Shown here in pieces: positions 23,801-38,800 of a DNA stretch of 64,000 bases. The notes beneath the pieces were generated by a model. The model did not search any database and was not told the DNA's origin. It saw only the letters and a list, made by a program, of their open reading frames with translations. The stretch's first letter is position 1. Each line of letters starts with the position of its first letter. Position numbers and translations under genes: made by a program. Source of the DNA: Pegea sp. RAD2-039 (lineage: Eukaryota > Chordata > Thaliacea > Salpida > Salpidae); contig JAQGEQ010000349.1 in the NCBI GenBank assembly GCA_034620365.1, positions 62,001 through 126,000 on the forward strand. The letters run 5' to 3'.

Positions 23801-26800
23801 AATCAATGTGAAAATAAATTGAAAGAAATCGAAGCAAAAAGCGAAATCTTTGATATTCTAAAAGAAAAATTCCTTAATCTTCATCCAACAGGTTCTGAGA
23901 TTCGAGAGTTGTTGAAACTTCCAACTAAACACGTGATCACAGGTCACGTGGACGAAAACTTCCAGGACTTAGTTGTCCAGTGGCAACAGTTGGTATCTCG
24001 CGCGCGAAACCTGGAAATTTCTCGAAAAAAAAGTTTGAATTTCACTGAAAACTTCAACAAGTAAATTATAACGTGTTCGTGACGTCATCATCGATTTATG
24101 ACGTCATTCACTTTTCACTTCAGCCAACTGATAGAAGTAGATCAGATGACGTCAAACTACAAACACGAAGCTGATAAGCTTTTACGCGATTTCAGTGACG
24201 TCACAGAAACACGATTACAACGAGCAAAGGTTTGAACAACTTCTACACAAATGACGTCATTCATTAATGACGTCATCATCACGTAGGCATTAGTTGCTGA
24301 AATGGAAAAAGAAAAACCAAAACTTGAAAAATTGAGTGAAGATCTCGAAAAGTTGACTCCAAGGATGAAGTCACGTGATGCAGAAGATTGTGAAAACCGC
24401 GTTCGGTTAGTGTAGTGATGACGTCATCAGTAATGAGTCTACACGTGACGTCATCAGGCATTTGAATCAACGATGGATTGAGTCAGCGCAGAAGTTTCAA
24501 TCGCGTGTTCAAATGTTAGAATCAACAATTTGTGAATTGAAGCAATATCGTCAGCATCTTGATGTCACAAGTGTTTGGATTGATGACGTCATTGATACTG
24601 TGGTTACTATGGTTCCCATGACGTTGAGTGTTGAAGAATTGATTGCTGTTCGACAAAAGCATAGCGTAAGTGCAATCTACGTTTTAAATTAAACTCCACA
24701 AAAGCTTTTCTCCTGTTTCGTTACGCTTCAATGAACAGAGTAATCACGAAAATGCTTCTAGAAGCCAAAAGAAGTCCTTTTACGCGAAAAAGACTTCTTA
24801 GTTTTTGGCCCTTGATTGCCAAAAGTCTTTAGTTGGGCATCATGATTGTTTTCTCGTCGCCAAAAGTAGACGACTCCAAAATGTTCTTTCTAATTTGAAA
24901 CAATTGTATTCGTCTCTTCTCTAAATTTTCATCTTTTTAAAAACTTTTTCAAGTTTAGAGTTTGTGGCTTGAAAAGTTTAAATGACCTTTGACCTCTGAA
25001 ACTAAAAATTTACTTTTTAAAAAAGTGCAAAAAGTTTTTTGTTTGCATTTTTTGATATCAACAATTTTGATGACGTCAGTTTAAAAGAAGCGTAATTAAT
25101 CACGTGATGAAATGATCGCGTTAATACCACCTACGTCACTAAATTTAAAACCAATTTTCTGCAATTAGTAAGACTTGAGACTGAGTCGCGATTTTCACAA
25201 CTTCTTAACTACTTTTAAGAAATTTGAAAATGAGATTAGAATCATCTGATCTTCATCATCTTATATCACTCGAAAAAGAAGACTCTTAAGACTCTTAAGA
25301 TTTAAAAGATCAATTTGAACAGATGACTTGTAAGGAGTTACTCCAGAAGAAGGAGCACTTTAGTGAAATGAGTAGCTGTCATCAGACTCTACCTCTGAGT
25401 CTCAGCTCTTCTGAAAGAGAAGAGCTTCATGATCTCGTAACTCACATCCAAAACCAATTCAGAATTGCCCAATCAAAAGCCAACGATAAAACAAACGCTT
25501 TAAATCACGCTATTGGGCGACGAAAGGATTTATGGGCGACTTCACAACAAGTCAGTAGTTGATCCATGAATCAGAAACTTGAAGAAAATTTCTTTCAGAC
25601 TTTAGCTTGGCTTCAACATATCAAAGAAAATCTAGAAAAAGTTATTTGGAAACCCTTATTACCGGATGGAATCGCTAAGATGATTCAAGATCACCGAGTA
25701 CGTCATCACATGATGACGTCATCGCTCAATTATTGATATTTTTGTGTTTAGATCTTACGTAAAGAGATATTACGTCATAAAGACACAGTCGGTGACGTCA
25801 TTGAGTCTGGGATCAAAATCATTCATAAAGATCGTCCAGAAGTTCTCAGCTCCGAAGGTTTGATGACGTCACAAAAATGTGCGATGACGTCATTCTTGAT
25901 GATTAGGTTTGAAAGATCTTTATGAAGAAGTAGATGATCTGTGGATGAAGAGGATGAGTGATCTTCAGAAGTTGCTCACTGAACGCGAGATCTTTCAAGC
26001 AGAGATCGATCGATGTATGAGATGGTTGAAAGAGTGTGATGTCATCACGTTTCCACAGATCAATCTGTCGTCATCACTTGATCAACTTGATAGTCAGTTA
26101 TCGCGTTATGAGGTAAGTGATGTTTTGATGGCGTTGATGACGTCATACATCATCGCGTTTGAAGACGATCATCAAAGAGAAAGTGAAGTATCATGAGTTG
26201 GTATCAAAAGTTGAAGAAAAATCAAATCAGATCCTTGATGAACTCTCAGACATCGAAAAAAGTCTTCTAAGGAGCAAGATCACTAATCTGAAAGATCAAT
26301 TCGACAAGTATGACGTTTTTAATCGATGATGATGTCATGATGACGTCACTACTTATTGTAGTGTTGAGTTTGCTGCGTTAGAAAAAGCGGAATGTATACG
26401 AGAGATGATGACGTCACGAAGAGCGTATTCGCTCGCTCTGAATGAATTAGAAGATTATTTAGGTGTGGGGCAGACAATGTTACATGAATTAGATGGTATG
26501 TCCACCGGTCACACGGCTGGACAGGCAAGGACTTTATTGCACAAAAGTCAGGTTGGTAACATTTCTGATTCCATCTTCTTGTCGGTGACTTGTTACAAAT
26601 TTGATCTTCTTTTGATCTTCTTCTAATCTTCTTCTAATCTTCTTCTAATCTTCTTCTAATCTTCTTCTAATCTTCTTCTAATCTTCTTCTAATCTTCTTC
26701 TAATCTTCTTCTAATCTTCTTTTGATCTTCTTTTGATCTTCTTTTGATCTTCTTTTGATCTTCTTTTGATCTTCTTTTGATCTTCTTTTGATCTTATTTT

Positions 26801-29800
26801 GATCTTCTTTTGATCTTCTTTTGATCTTCTTTTGATCTTCTTTTGATCTTCTTTTGATCTTCTTTTGATCTTCTTTTGATCTTCTTTTGATCTTCTTTGG
26901 ATCTTCTTTTGATCTTCTTCTGATCTTCTTCTGATCTTCTTCTAATCTTCTTCTGATCTTCTTTTGATCTTCTTTTGATCTTCTTTTGATCTTCTTTTGA
27001 TCTTCGTTTGATCTTCTTTTGATCTTCTTTTGATCTTCTTTTGATCTTCTTTTGATCTTCTTTTGATCTTCTTTTGATCTTCTTTTGATCTTCTTTTGAT
27101 CTTCTTTTGATCTTCTTTTGATCTTCTTTTGATCTTCTTTTGATCTTCTTTTGATCTTCTTTTGATCTTCTTTTGATCTTCTTTTGATCTTCTTTTGATC
27201 TTCTTTTGATCTTCTTTTGATCTTCTTTTGATCTTCTTTTGATCTTCTTTTGATCTTCTTTTGATCTTCTTTTGATCTTCTTTTGATCTTCTTTTGATCT
27301 TCTTTTGATCTTCTTTTGATCTTCTTTTGATCTTCTTTTGATCTTCTTTTGATCTTCTTTTGATCTTCTTTTGATCTTCTTTTGATCTTCTTTTGATCTT
27401 CTTTTGATCTTCTTTTGATCTTCTTTTGATCTTCTTTTGATCTTCTTTTGATCTTCTTTTGATCTTCTTTTGATCTTCTTTTGATCTTCTTTTGATCTTC
27501 TTTTGATCTTTTTACAGAAAATTCAATCAGCTATTTTAGAGCGCAAGCCTGATCTTGATAAAATCGAAAAGATGAGAGATTGTCTCAAGACATCTGGACA
27601 ACCATGGCAACCTGAAGAACTTCTAAAAGGTTTTTTCCACAATGACGTCATCACTACTTCACTAATCACTCGTTTCTATAGCAACTGCCATCTACCATCG
27701 AATGACGCAACAAAGTTGTCAGCGAATTGAAAACTTCCGCGAGATGGCAGCAACACGCGAAAGATTTGAAAGACGAATGTTGGAACTAAAAGAACAAATC
27801 AGTGAATGTGAACGCGAGATGACGTCATCATCTGCATCGCGCGTCGAACTCAAATTGAGCATGTCACAGGTAATTAATCTGTATTTAATGACGTAATCGC
27901 TCCAATAATCTCAAATTAAATCTGTTTTGACGTCTACCGCGCGCGTCACTACACTACCTTGTTGCTATGGTAGAAGGAAGCCTAGACAGAAAATGGACAA
28001 TCTGATGACCTCAAAATCTCTGTCCCATGTCCCTGGTATACTCTCTAGAGATTAAACAGAAGAGAGTGTTTTGTTAGCGTGGGGTGGAAGGTGTAGTGTC
28101 ACGAGGTAGAAGGTGCCCCTGAATATCAGTAAATAGTTTTCTGGAAAATCAAGGACCATAAGAGTAAATTGGGACAGAAAATGTCCCAGGTCACTGGGCC
28201 GCATCATCAGGTAGCGGGTCTAAGAAGTTAGGGACACTCTATTATGGTCAATTTTAATGATTCTGCTTATATGGGGTCCGGGGGTCCGACTTCACCTCAC
28301 GTTGCTATCAACGTTACTTCTTCAGTTGATGACGTCAACATGATGACGTCACGTTAAAAAAATAATATTTTTATTCAAATTAAAACCGCATGTAACTAAT
28401 GACGTCATCAAACAGCAAATGGCGGCGATGTTGACAAGTTGTCAGATTGAATTGAGGTCTGTCAGTGGAATAGCTGAACTTCTCTGCCAACAAATGGATG
28501 ATCAAGATCGGGAGTTGATACGTCATAAGGTCGATCATCTTCGAGGTAATCTTCATCGATTACAAGCTACACTAGGAGAAAAACAACGTGACCTAGAAAA
28601 GAAGTAAGTGACGTCATTAGTTGAGATGATGACGTCATTGTGATGTTTTTAAGGTTGGTGTCTCGACGTGATTTAGAAGGAGATTTAGATGAAGGTTTTC
28701 AGTGGTTAGAAGAAGTGGAAAGTGCCCTTAGATGTCTCGGACCCTTGAAGTTAAACCCTCAAAGTGTAGAAGAAGAAATAAAAAAGCTCCATGTACATCC
28801 TATCATTCTAAATCGTGTCCTAATGATGAAGATTTTTGTTTAGATTATTCAAGAAGAAGCTGAATCAAAACTTCGTATTTTGGTTGCCCTTGGTGATAAG
28901 GAGCTGCAACGTAACAAGCAAGATGACGAAGACTTACCACTAGGTGTCTCTAATCAACTTGATAAACTTCATCATTTAGACTCCAGTGTCCGTGAAGCAA
29001 TTTCCGCTAAGAAGGTATGACGTCATCAACTTTTAACTCTTCTTTTTAACGAGAATAAAACTTTTCTAGAAATATTTGGAAGATTCGTTGCTAAAGCGTC
29101 GTCGCTATGACAACTGTCTACGAAAAGTACAAAGTAAATTATCGACAGCAAGTGCGGAGTTACAACTTCTTCAATCAGACACTGATCCTCAACACTCCAA
29201 ACAACTACTCATACGTCATAAGGTGACGTCATCGTTCAAATATCTTTTCACAACTCGTGACGTCACGTGGTGATGTTGAGTTGACAGATTTTATTTCTTC
29301 AGAATAACTTTGCAATGAAACTAAAAAAATTAATTTTAATAATTCGAATTAAGACTCGTTTTTTTGTGACGTAATTGTTGTAATTCAGACTTGCCACGTC
29401 ATTCATGGATTAGAGGTATTTTTAGTGAAACAATTTTGGCTTTTTAAGTTTTTGGCTTCAGTTGTAGCACTAACCAAATTTGTTCTAATCAGCTCTTGCG
29501 TTGATATGACGTCATAATGACGTCAGAGTTTTTAACAGCTTATTTTTGAATATTGATGACGTCATCAATTTGTATTTTTGTAGCTTATTTGTAGATTTTG
29601 TCGCGTTTTTCATCTTCTGATCTTCTTCTGATCTTTTAGGCTCTCTTTGCCACTGAAAGTGAAATCTTGAATCACGTGGAAGAGTTAGAAGAAGTTGCAA
29701 AAGACCTAAAAAGTCTGGACAATAACCTGACCAGGACAGCTGTGGACACTTTAGACACGACAGTCGAAGCTGTCCGCCAACGCGCTGTCTATCTTCTTGA

Positions 29801-32800
29801 ACAAGTCAAAGAGATTCATGACGTATTGAAGGTGTGACGTCATCAATTTGTAAGACAATGACGTAACTGATTTTGATGTCGTAGACGTCTGCAGTCACGT
29901 GGGAAGGTTTCGATCGCGAATTAGAACGAGTGACGTCACAATTAGAAGAAGCTGAAGAAAAACTGAAGACTTTTGATCACGTGATGCCGACAAGTTACGA
30001 AGAAGCAAATGAAAAAATTCGACTTTTTCAAGTTGGTAACATTAAAAATGTTGACAGATTTTAAATGTTAAATTTTTATAGAAAATTGCTTCGGAAACAG
30101 TAAACCTTGATGGAAGTGTCCAAGCTTTGAACGGGGTCTCAAAAGTACTGACCAAGGAAATAGGAGGGCGGGCCGCTATATCGAGATCTTTGACCCCAAT
30201 TACCCAAAGATTAAACCGAATCGAGTCAAGAACTAAGGTTTCAAAATTCTTAATTAATTTTAATTTTTTAAACGGAAACACTTTTCGTAAGAAATTCTGA
30301 AATATTTCAACTTTTATAATCGGAAACCCTTAAAATCGCAGGAAATTCATCGTTTACTTGATCGTTATTCACGTGATTGGCAGAATTATTATCACGTGAC
30401 TTCTACAACTGAGAAAACAATAAATGAAATTTCTAAGAAGTTACCTAAAGACAAAATCGAAAAAATGACTTCTAAAGAATTAAACGATCAAAAGTAAGAT
30501 GTAAATGACGTCATCATCAAATTGAAACGTCATCTTAATAACAGATTGGTTTTAAAATCACTAAGCAACGATATGACGTCAGTGACTCGTCGTATGAGTC
30601 TCATACATGAGTCATCAGAAGCAATTCTATCTCGTCTCTCATCTTCTGAAGATCAGATGAGGCTGAAGATCAAAACTAATCTCATTAACTCCCGATGCAA
30701 CGAGTACGTCGCGTGCGTGACGTCATCACATGCTGACATCATCATATACAGATTATCGAACGCGACGAAGAGCAAAATGGAAGCAGTGAAGCGTGAAATG
30801 AAATCACGTGACAATTTGAATGCTGAATTACGTGATATGTTGTCATGGATTGATGACGTCAGTGATGACGCAGAGCGGACTTTAGACCTTTCAGCAACTC
30901 CTGCTTGTGTCCAGGATCAATTAGATACTTTACGTCAGGTTTGTGACGTCATCATTGTAGTGATGACGTCATTTGACAATCTACAGCTGAAAGAGCAAAT
31001 TAGTCGCAAAGAATCTCACTTCAATCAGATCTCAGAGGAGCAAAGGAGTAAGTATCTAGCGAAGATGACGATTCTACCAACTGAACTGTCATCAATGATC
31101 GCAAGAATTCGTGTCGCCATGGCAACCTTACATCAAGAAATTCGTAGCAAAGAGAAGGTAATGATGACGTCATAAGTGTCTGGTGACATTAATTTGATGA
31201 TGACGTCACATATATGATGATATTTCTAGGATTTAGAAAATGCTTGTGAATTACGTAGCGACTATCAACACGAAATGTTGGAAATTTCTCAAATGCTCAC
31301 TCAAGTGGAACAAAAACTCTTCGCTGATGACGTCACTATTGATCAACAAAAGGTTTGTGTGACGTCACTCACTAACAGATGATGACATCATCTTCTCATT
31401 ACAGGATATTAACAACGCTTTGGATAAAATCAACGTAAAACTGGTCAATTTAGATGCTTCTGCCCAAGAAATTGCGGACCAGACCAGCCACATGGCCAGT
31501 AAAAGGTCACTAAATGCAGCGGTCAGTACTCTTAACGAACATTATGCCCGCGTACAAGAAATGGCCGAAGCAAAAATCCACAAATCGAGTCAAGTAGGTC
31601 ATCTGACAAAAATGTCTTTTTTTAAAAATTGTTTTAAAGGCGACTATCTTATTGGACGAATTTCAAGAACTTAGTGAATGCTTTGATGCGTATCACATGC
31701 GTGCTACGTCATCACTTGCACGCCCGCTTATCGTGAGTGACGTCACTGACGCCCGTAAACAGCAACACGAAATTCAAGTAAGCTGATGACGTCATCAAAC
31801 ATTTTAGTGCTGACGTCATCATATGCAGACGATGTTGATTCAATTTCGTCATTTACGTGATGAGTTAAAACGGAAGCGTGACGTCATGCCGAGGCAGCTT
31901 CCGGTTAGCTTGATGGCGTCTGGTTGCTTGGTAACCAACTTTAATATTATGATGAGTAAAAGCGGGAAGATTGAGAAAGAATTGGAGTCACGTGATGCAG
32001 AGATTACGTCACAAATCAAAAACGCGGAAAAGATGAAAGAAAAAGTTGCAGAGATTGGTCAATGTAAGTTGATGACGTCATCATGATGTTTCTATGTCGG
32101 AAATTGAAATTTGCGTTTTGATAAATTAATTTGGAAACATTCTGAATTCTGGTATCTTTGCAAAATCCTGAAAATCCCTGATCTTACGAAAATCCCTGAT
32201 CAGGGGTCCTCCCTTTGAAATGATTTTATCTTTTTAATCTTCCATTTCATTTTGGAATATCAAACCAACCTCTAAATATCAATTTCTCTATTAGTTTCGC
32301 CCCAAAACCCAGAAAGCCATCAAGGATATTTTCTCCAAAAGGCACATCACCTTGTGTCTTCTTTTTTCCATTTTTTGATCTTCTCTTGGAGTGCTTTCAG
32401 GGTTTATAAACTTTTTTTCATAGAAATCTGACACTTCAGCCACGAATTCTCTTAGTGGCTTTGAGGGTGTCCTGCTTTTATGCCCATTTTTGGCAGAGTT
32501 TTCCAGCTTTTTGGGCCCAGAAACCCAATATAAGGTCCAAAGTCCTTTTGTATCCCCTTTTATTTGCCCAACAAGCAAGTTTTGAAGGGCCCCTGTTTGA
32601 TTTTCAGATAAGGGAGCACAAAGTCCCTGTTTGGTTTAAGATTTAGATGATTTTAAGATCTTTCTTCAAGGATTTCAAATCTGAGATTTTTAACTGAAGA
32701 TAAAAACTAAAGATGATCGTGTCTTTCTGCATCTTTTAACTTGAAATCAATCTTGCTTCTAGCTCTTCTGAAACTAAACTCCAAATCGATGCAAGAGATC

Positions 32801-35800
32801 ATCCAACAAACTCCAATCTCAGATAGGATCAAATCCAAGAAGAAGCTCCTCCAAGATCTTCAGGAGCACAAAGATCAACTTCACAAATTCAAACTTAATT
32901 ATCCTTACATCACAGGTGAGTCGATGACATCAATGTGACTATGACGTCATCACTAAGTTTACAGATTTATTCAAAGAATCTGATGACGTAGCACAAATGA
33001 TTGATGACGTAGAGCTTTCGGTCACGGCTGAGTTGTTGCAGTTAGAAGCACTGAAGCGTGACGACGACGCGTATGAAGGGGAAATCGCGCGGCTGACGTC
33101 ACGTCTTAACGACGCGAAAACGGCTTTGGAGCAAATTCGTAAAGGTAGATGACGTCATAATTTTGGAAATGATCACATGATCAATTTTATAAAAGATGAC
33201 GTCATCTCGAGATCTGATGACGAAGAAGATAAACTGGAAGCTGATATTCGAAATTATGAACAACAACTGAGAGATCTGAAGAACTCCGATCGACGTATGA
33301 TGACGTAATCATCGCGTGATGCTGTTATTTAAAAGTCTTGTGATTTAGAACGCCTCTCTCTCAGTACTGTATCAAGTTCGAATGACGATGACGTCATCAC
33401 AGCTATTGATGTTCGAAACAGTGAAAAGCCACGTGACAAAAAGTAGTTTCGGCCAGAAATGAAAAACGCCAAAAAAGTAATTAATGAAATGCAGATTTGT
33501 TGGTGAAAAAGATGAGTTGTTAGAGTTACTTGGAGATGATTTAAAACGACATCTAGTGACAGATTTATCATCTTCCAATCTCCATGGATCACAAGAGAGA
33601 ACAACTTCCAGTAAAATTCATATTTGAATCTCGAAAAAAATTACTCTTCGAAATTTTCAGTGACGTCATCAACCGGAAGTACCGCTTCACTACTTGAAGC
33701 TCAAATCAGTTTCCCGGATGTAGAAGATGAACTTAAATCCATCTCTAATTCGATTAATGACGTCATCAGCACTCCACAACCAGTTGCTACGTCATCACCA
33801 TATCTCCAAAAACCTGCTAATGATTCAATGACGTCATCACTTCCTACAACAAGTTTTGACCAATCGTGGAACGCCCTTAAAAACCAGGTTAGATTCACCT
33901 CCTGATGACGTCATTCACTCAAAACATTGACGTCATAGTTGGGTGAGCGAGCAAGATCTTTGGAGACTGCTCTTCAGAAGCAAGAAGAGTTAAAGATGAA
34001 GATCACGGAGATCACCGAAAAATTTGACGATTTTCAAAATCAAGTTGATGACGTCACTAGTGACGTCACTGTAACCAGAAAATTAGTGGCTGAAATTAAC
34101 TCAATGGCAGACCAGATTAGTGAAGTAGAGCGTGAAACTCAGATGACGTCACAATCGAAAGGTGGTGACGTCATCAACGCGATTTCGTCAATTTTATTCG
34201 AGCGTTGGGAAACCTTAAGAATGAAAAGCGCTTCAAAGTTAACTAATCAAGAAGTGAGTCGATGACGTCATCTACTACGTCATCATCTGATTACGTCATC
34301 AACAGATGCTTAAAATGGAAGATCAAGCTCATCTTCAAACAGTAGAGGCTTATAAAAAAGAATTAAATGATATTAATGATTGGATGACGTCACGACAACT
34401 AGAGTTGTCGACGATGACGTCACAAACATCAGATGATGACGTCAGTAACTTACAACGTAATTTAAATAAACATGAAAAAGTTTCTGAAGAAATTGAACGG
34501 AAAGTTGAATTGCTTGAAGAACTTGCTGGTTAGTTTTGATGACGTCATAGTGACGTTTTAAAGATATAATTTTGATGACGTAATTTCTTTAATTTTCGAA
34601 TTCGATTTAATATAGAGACCTACAAAAAGATTAATCTTCATCATCAAGAATTTAATAAATCTTTTGGCGTTGCTATAGGTAACAGTGACGTCATCTCGTA
34701 GATATGGGGTTTTGGTGTTTCGTTTTTAGATTTTCAATCAAAAATTAAGTTTTGATATCACTGTGTGACGTCATCATTCACTCATCTAGAATCTTTTTTG
34801 CGTCGTTGGTGACGTCATCAGTTAAAATCATTTTTCATTTTGTTTGAACTTTGTAAAAATTTATGTAAATAAATTTCAAAAATCAGCTGGAAACACTTTT
34901 TTACAGAAAATATCTCGAAAAACGATCAACAACCAGAATTAACAGCGGAAATTGATGACGTCAAAAATCGATTGTTTATTTTACAACAAAAAATAAACGA
35001 ATCACAAAAAGTTTTTCAGGTAATTCCCCCGAAATGAAAAAATTAAAAAATTTTCAAATCCGAAATTTCAGAATCAGTTAAAGACTCAAAATCAAGACTC
35101 GTTGAAAAACTACGAATCAGAATCAGAACGACTTCAACGTTGGCTACAATCAATCCAGGTATGACGTCACTACTGTGATGACGTCATTGATTTTAACAAA
35201 AATAATTTTCAAAGCCACAAATGAAATTGAAAGAAATATCAAATCAATTTTCGGAAGATTTCCAAAATCATCAAGATCAGCTGGATGCTCTTTCCAGACA
35301 CGGGAGCAAGATTGATACTGGTTAGTGACATCATTCGGGATGACGTCATCATGGTGACGTCATCAATTTCTAGCGAGTCTTGCGTCGACTCTTGAGGATG
35401 GAGATGTTTTAATGACGTGGAAACAGCTGCGTCATCATTTAGAGGAGTTGCAGATGGAATCAATGACGTCATCAACTAACACGTCATCAGTGGTGATGAT
35501 GGTTGGTTGTCATGGTAACCGACAAAAAGAAAAAAGCTTAAACGTAATTCTATGAAAGAAACAAATAATTGAATTTTAATCCAAATTATTTGATCTTTAG
35601 AAGAAACTGGAAGATTTGATAAAGATCTGGAGAAGAGGATCTAAAGATGAAGATGTTGAGAAGAGATCTTTGAAGCTGATGAAAGTAAATCTTCCCAAAA
35701 AATCCTTTTTTTTCTGTCAATTATCTATTTTTTTGTAGAGAATATCTGATTGGCTACAACATCTTCAATTCAATCATCTAATTGTTGATTGGACAAACCA

Positions 35801-38800
35801 AAATGACGTCATCTCTAAATTAGATGACGTCATAAAAGCTCTAGAAGAACCACTAAGCGAGAAATTCAATGTAAAAATATGATGACGTCATCTTTCAAAT
35901 AATTGTTTTCTTCTTTTTTTTTAGTTTTGTGAACGCTTATCGGATGATAGCGATGACGTCATCGGTTGCGTCATTAGTGTGAAAAATCGCGCGGAATTAG
36001 TAAAGAAAATTATGAATAAAGAAGAAGAAAGATCAGAAGTTAAAAGAAGGGAATGGAAAAACTGTCAGGTTTCAGGGTTTCCAAAATTATTTTTTTAAAT
36101 TTATTTGGAAATAAGTGTTTCTAAATAAAAATTTAAAATTTAATTTTACAAAAATGATTTTTAATTTACTTTCAGATTGAACTTAAATTACTTTTGTCAC
36201 GTGTTTCCACTGTACAAAGTGACGTCACAGCGATGACGTCACGTGATCAGAATGATCAATCTGAGCTTGAACGTTGTTGTGATGACGTCACAAACTTACG
36301 AAAGAGTTTTGATAAAAATGAAGAAATTGTTTTAAAGGTTTCCAAATTAATTTTATATTTTGAAACTCTAAAATCGGTATTGACGTCACAGTTTGCTGAT
36401 GACGTCATCCCTCATCATACAATCGACGCAATTCAATTAAAGAAAAATTTGAATATCTTGGAGAAGACGGTTATGAAAGTTTCTCAAGTTTACCGACATC
36501 GGAAAAATGATTCTAATAAATTGATGCAGGTAAAACAGTGTTTCCAATTATAAAATAATTAATAAAACTTTTTAATAAAATTATTATTTTTAATTAGATC
36601 AAGAATAAACAAAATTAAATTAAAAGTATTTAGTTTCGAACAAATACTTTAATTTGAAATTAAATTTTTTTGTTTTGAAACACTGTTTCTAGATGCTTAT
36701 TGATCACGACAACATGATGAAGATCGCTGAAGATAAATTAAATCAACTTCCGATAAAAATTGAAGGTGACGTCATAGATTTATGTGATTACGTCACAAGT
36801 TTCAAGGTTTGAAGTAAAAATTCGAATATTTAGAAAATATTGAAAAAAAAATAATTTTTAGAAATTTTTTCAACTTCTTCATCGGCAACACTTAAATTTC
36901 AATCAATTTGCAACAAATTTCAACTCGAATTTCACTGAAAAAGCGACAAAGAAAATGAAATATTTGAACGAACGACAAGAACGAGTTGACAGAAAGTGGA
37001 ATGACGTCATCACGCGCTTACAACGCGATTTAAAAGTAAACTTTTTTCACATTTTACTTGTTTCAAATTAAAATTTTTTACAGACACAAAAAGAGATTGA
37101 CTCGAAAAGATTACGTCAGAAGACTATCATAAGTGACGTCACAAATTTCATAAAATCGCCAGCAGGAAGTGACGTCACAACCAAAATTAATGAGTTGGAA
37201 ACAAGTCGAGAAAAATTGATTTTTATTGGAGCAGGTTCTGACGATTTATGATGACGTCATCACTAATACTGATTTTTTGCAAATTTTCAGATATTGATAG
37301 AATGTTGGAAAAATCAAAATCGTGTAGTCACGTGACTAGCTCTCCGCTTTGTAAACAGCTTCGAGAGCTAGTGGACGACCACACGCGAGCTCGTTGCCAT
37401 GCCAACTGTCAATTAGACAAATGGGTCAAAGTTAAAAGATTTACAGAAAAGTAAAATCTTTAAAAGTAGAAATTTTATTCTCAAACTTCTGTTTTAAGAT
37501 TCCATCGAATCGCTGATGACGTCATCAGTTGGTTACATGATGTAGCATCACCGAATCTTAATCAAATATCAAACAATATGACGTCAAACAAGTAAAACTC
37601 ATGATGACGTCATAAACTTGGCCACTTAACTTGTTTTTTTAGAATTTTAGAATTGTATGAAGAACTTCAATTACATCAGCTCAAAGTTGATGACGTCATC
37701 AAATTCGTAGAAACACTTAAAATGACGTCATCATCAACTAACAACGCTATAAATCGAAAAATCAATCAGTTAAAAGAATTGAAGTCTTGCGAAAAGCAGA
37801 TGACGTCACGCTATCAGCAAATACTCAAGGTGAGAAGGTTTTTATCTTGCCGGTTGCCATGACAACCGATATTTATTTGCAGGAAAAAATCGGGAAGTCC
37901 AAACATACAGATTTGCAAATAAGCTCTGAAATCACTGCTTGTGACGTCATCATTAAAAAGCTGATGATACAATTAAGTGACGTCATCGGAGTAGAAGATC
38001 TAGGTCATCAGCTAGTATCAGTGAAAAAAGTCCGATTGAAGATCGAGTCTTTAAGAATCTTTAGTGATTTCGATCAAAAGATTGAAGTAGTGAGCAGCAA
38101 AGTGAGTTTTGTGGTTGCTATGGTGATTGTGGTTGTCATGTGACGTTGCTATGACAACAGGTTGATGATTTAGAGGTGAAAATTGAAGAAGATTTGAAAA
38201 CATGGAAGAAATTTGAAGAGGATGCTGAGATCTTGAAAAGTTGGATACTCAGAGCAAAAAAAGTTTAAAAAAAAACTAAAAAAAAGTTTATTAATTTGTT
38301 TCATTTACAGATTTTACAAATAGAAGCTTCTCTGTATAACTATGATGACGTCATCACTCATATTTCAGTCATTAAAAAACAAGAGAAAAAAATGAAAGAA
38401 AAAAATCGAAAATTATTAAAAATGGAAAAATATTTTAAAAGTTTGTTTTCTTGAGAGAAAATTTCAGGAAAATTTCAATAAATTTTCGCGCAGAATTAAT
38501 TTTGGACAAAAAAGTCGCTGATAGATGTTTATCTTCAGAACCCGGATGTGGAAGTGATATCCTTGCTGAGTTGAGTCACATGATGATGACTCTGGAAACA
38601 GATATTTTTGATAAATTTAATAAAATGAAAAATTTATCAAATGATTGGAAAAAGTAAAAATTAAATTTAAAAAAAAATTTGAATTACTTAAAAAATTAAT
38701 AAAATTAAAATTTTTTAAATTAAAATTAGTTTAAAAGAAATTGTTATTTAATTCTGCAGTGTTTCTAATTTTTTTTTAGTTAATTTTTTCTAATTTTATT

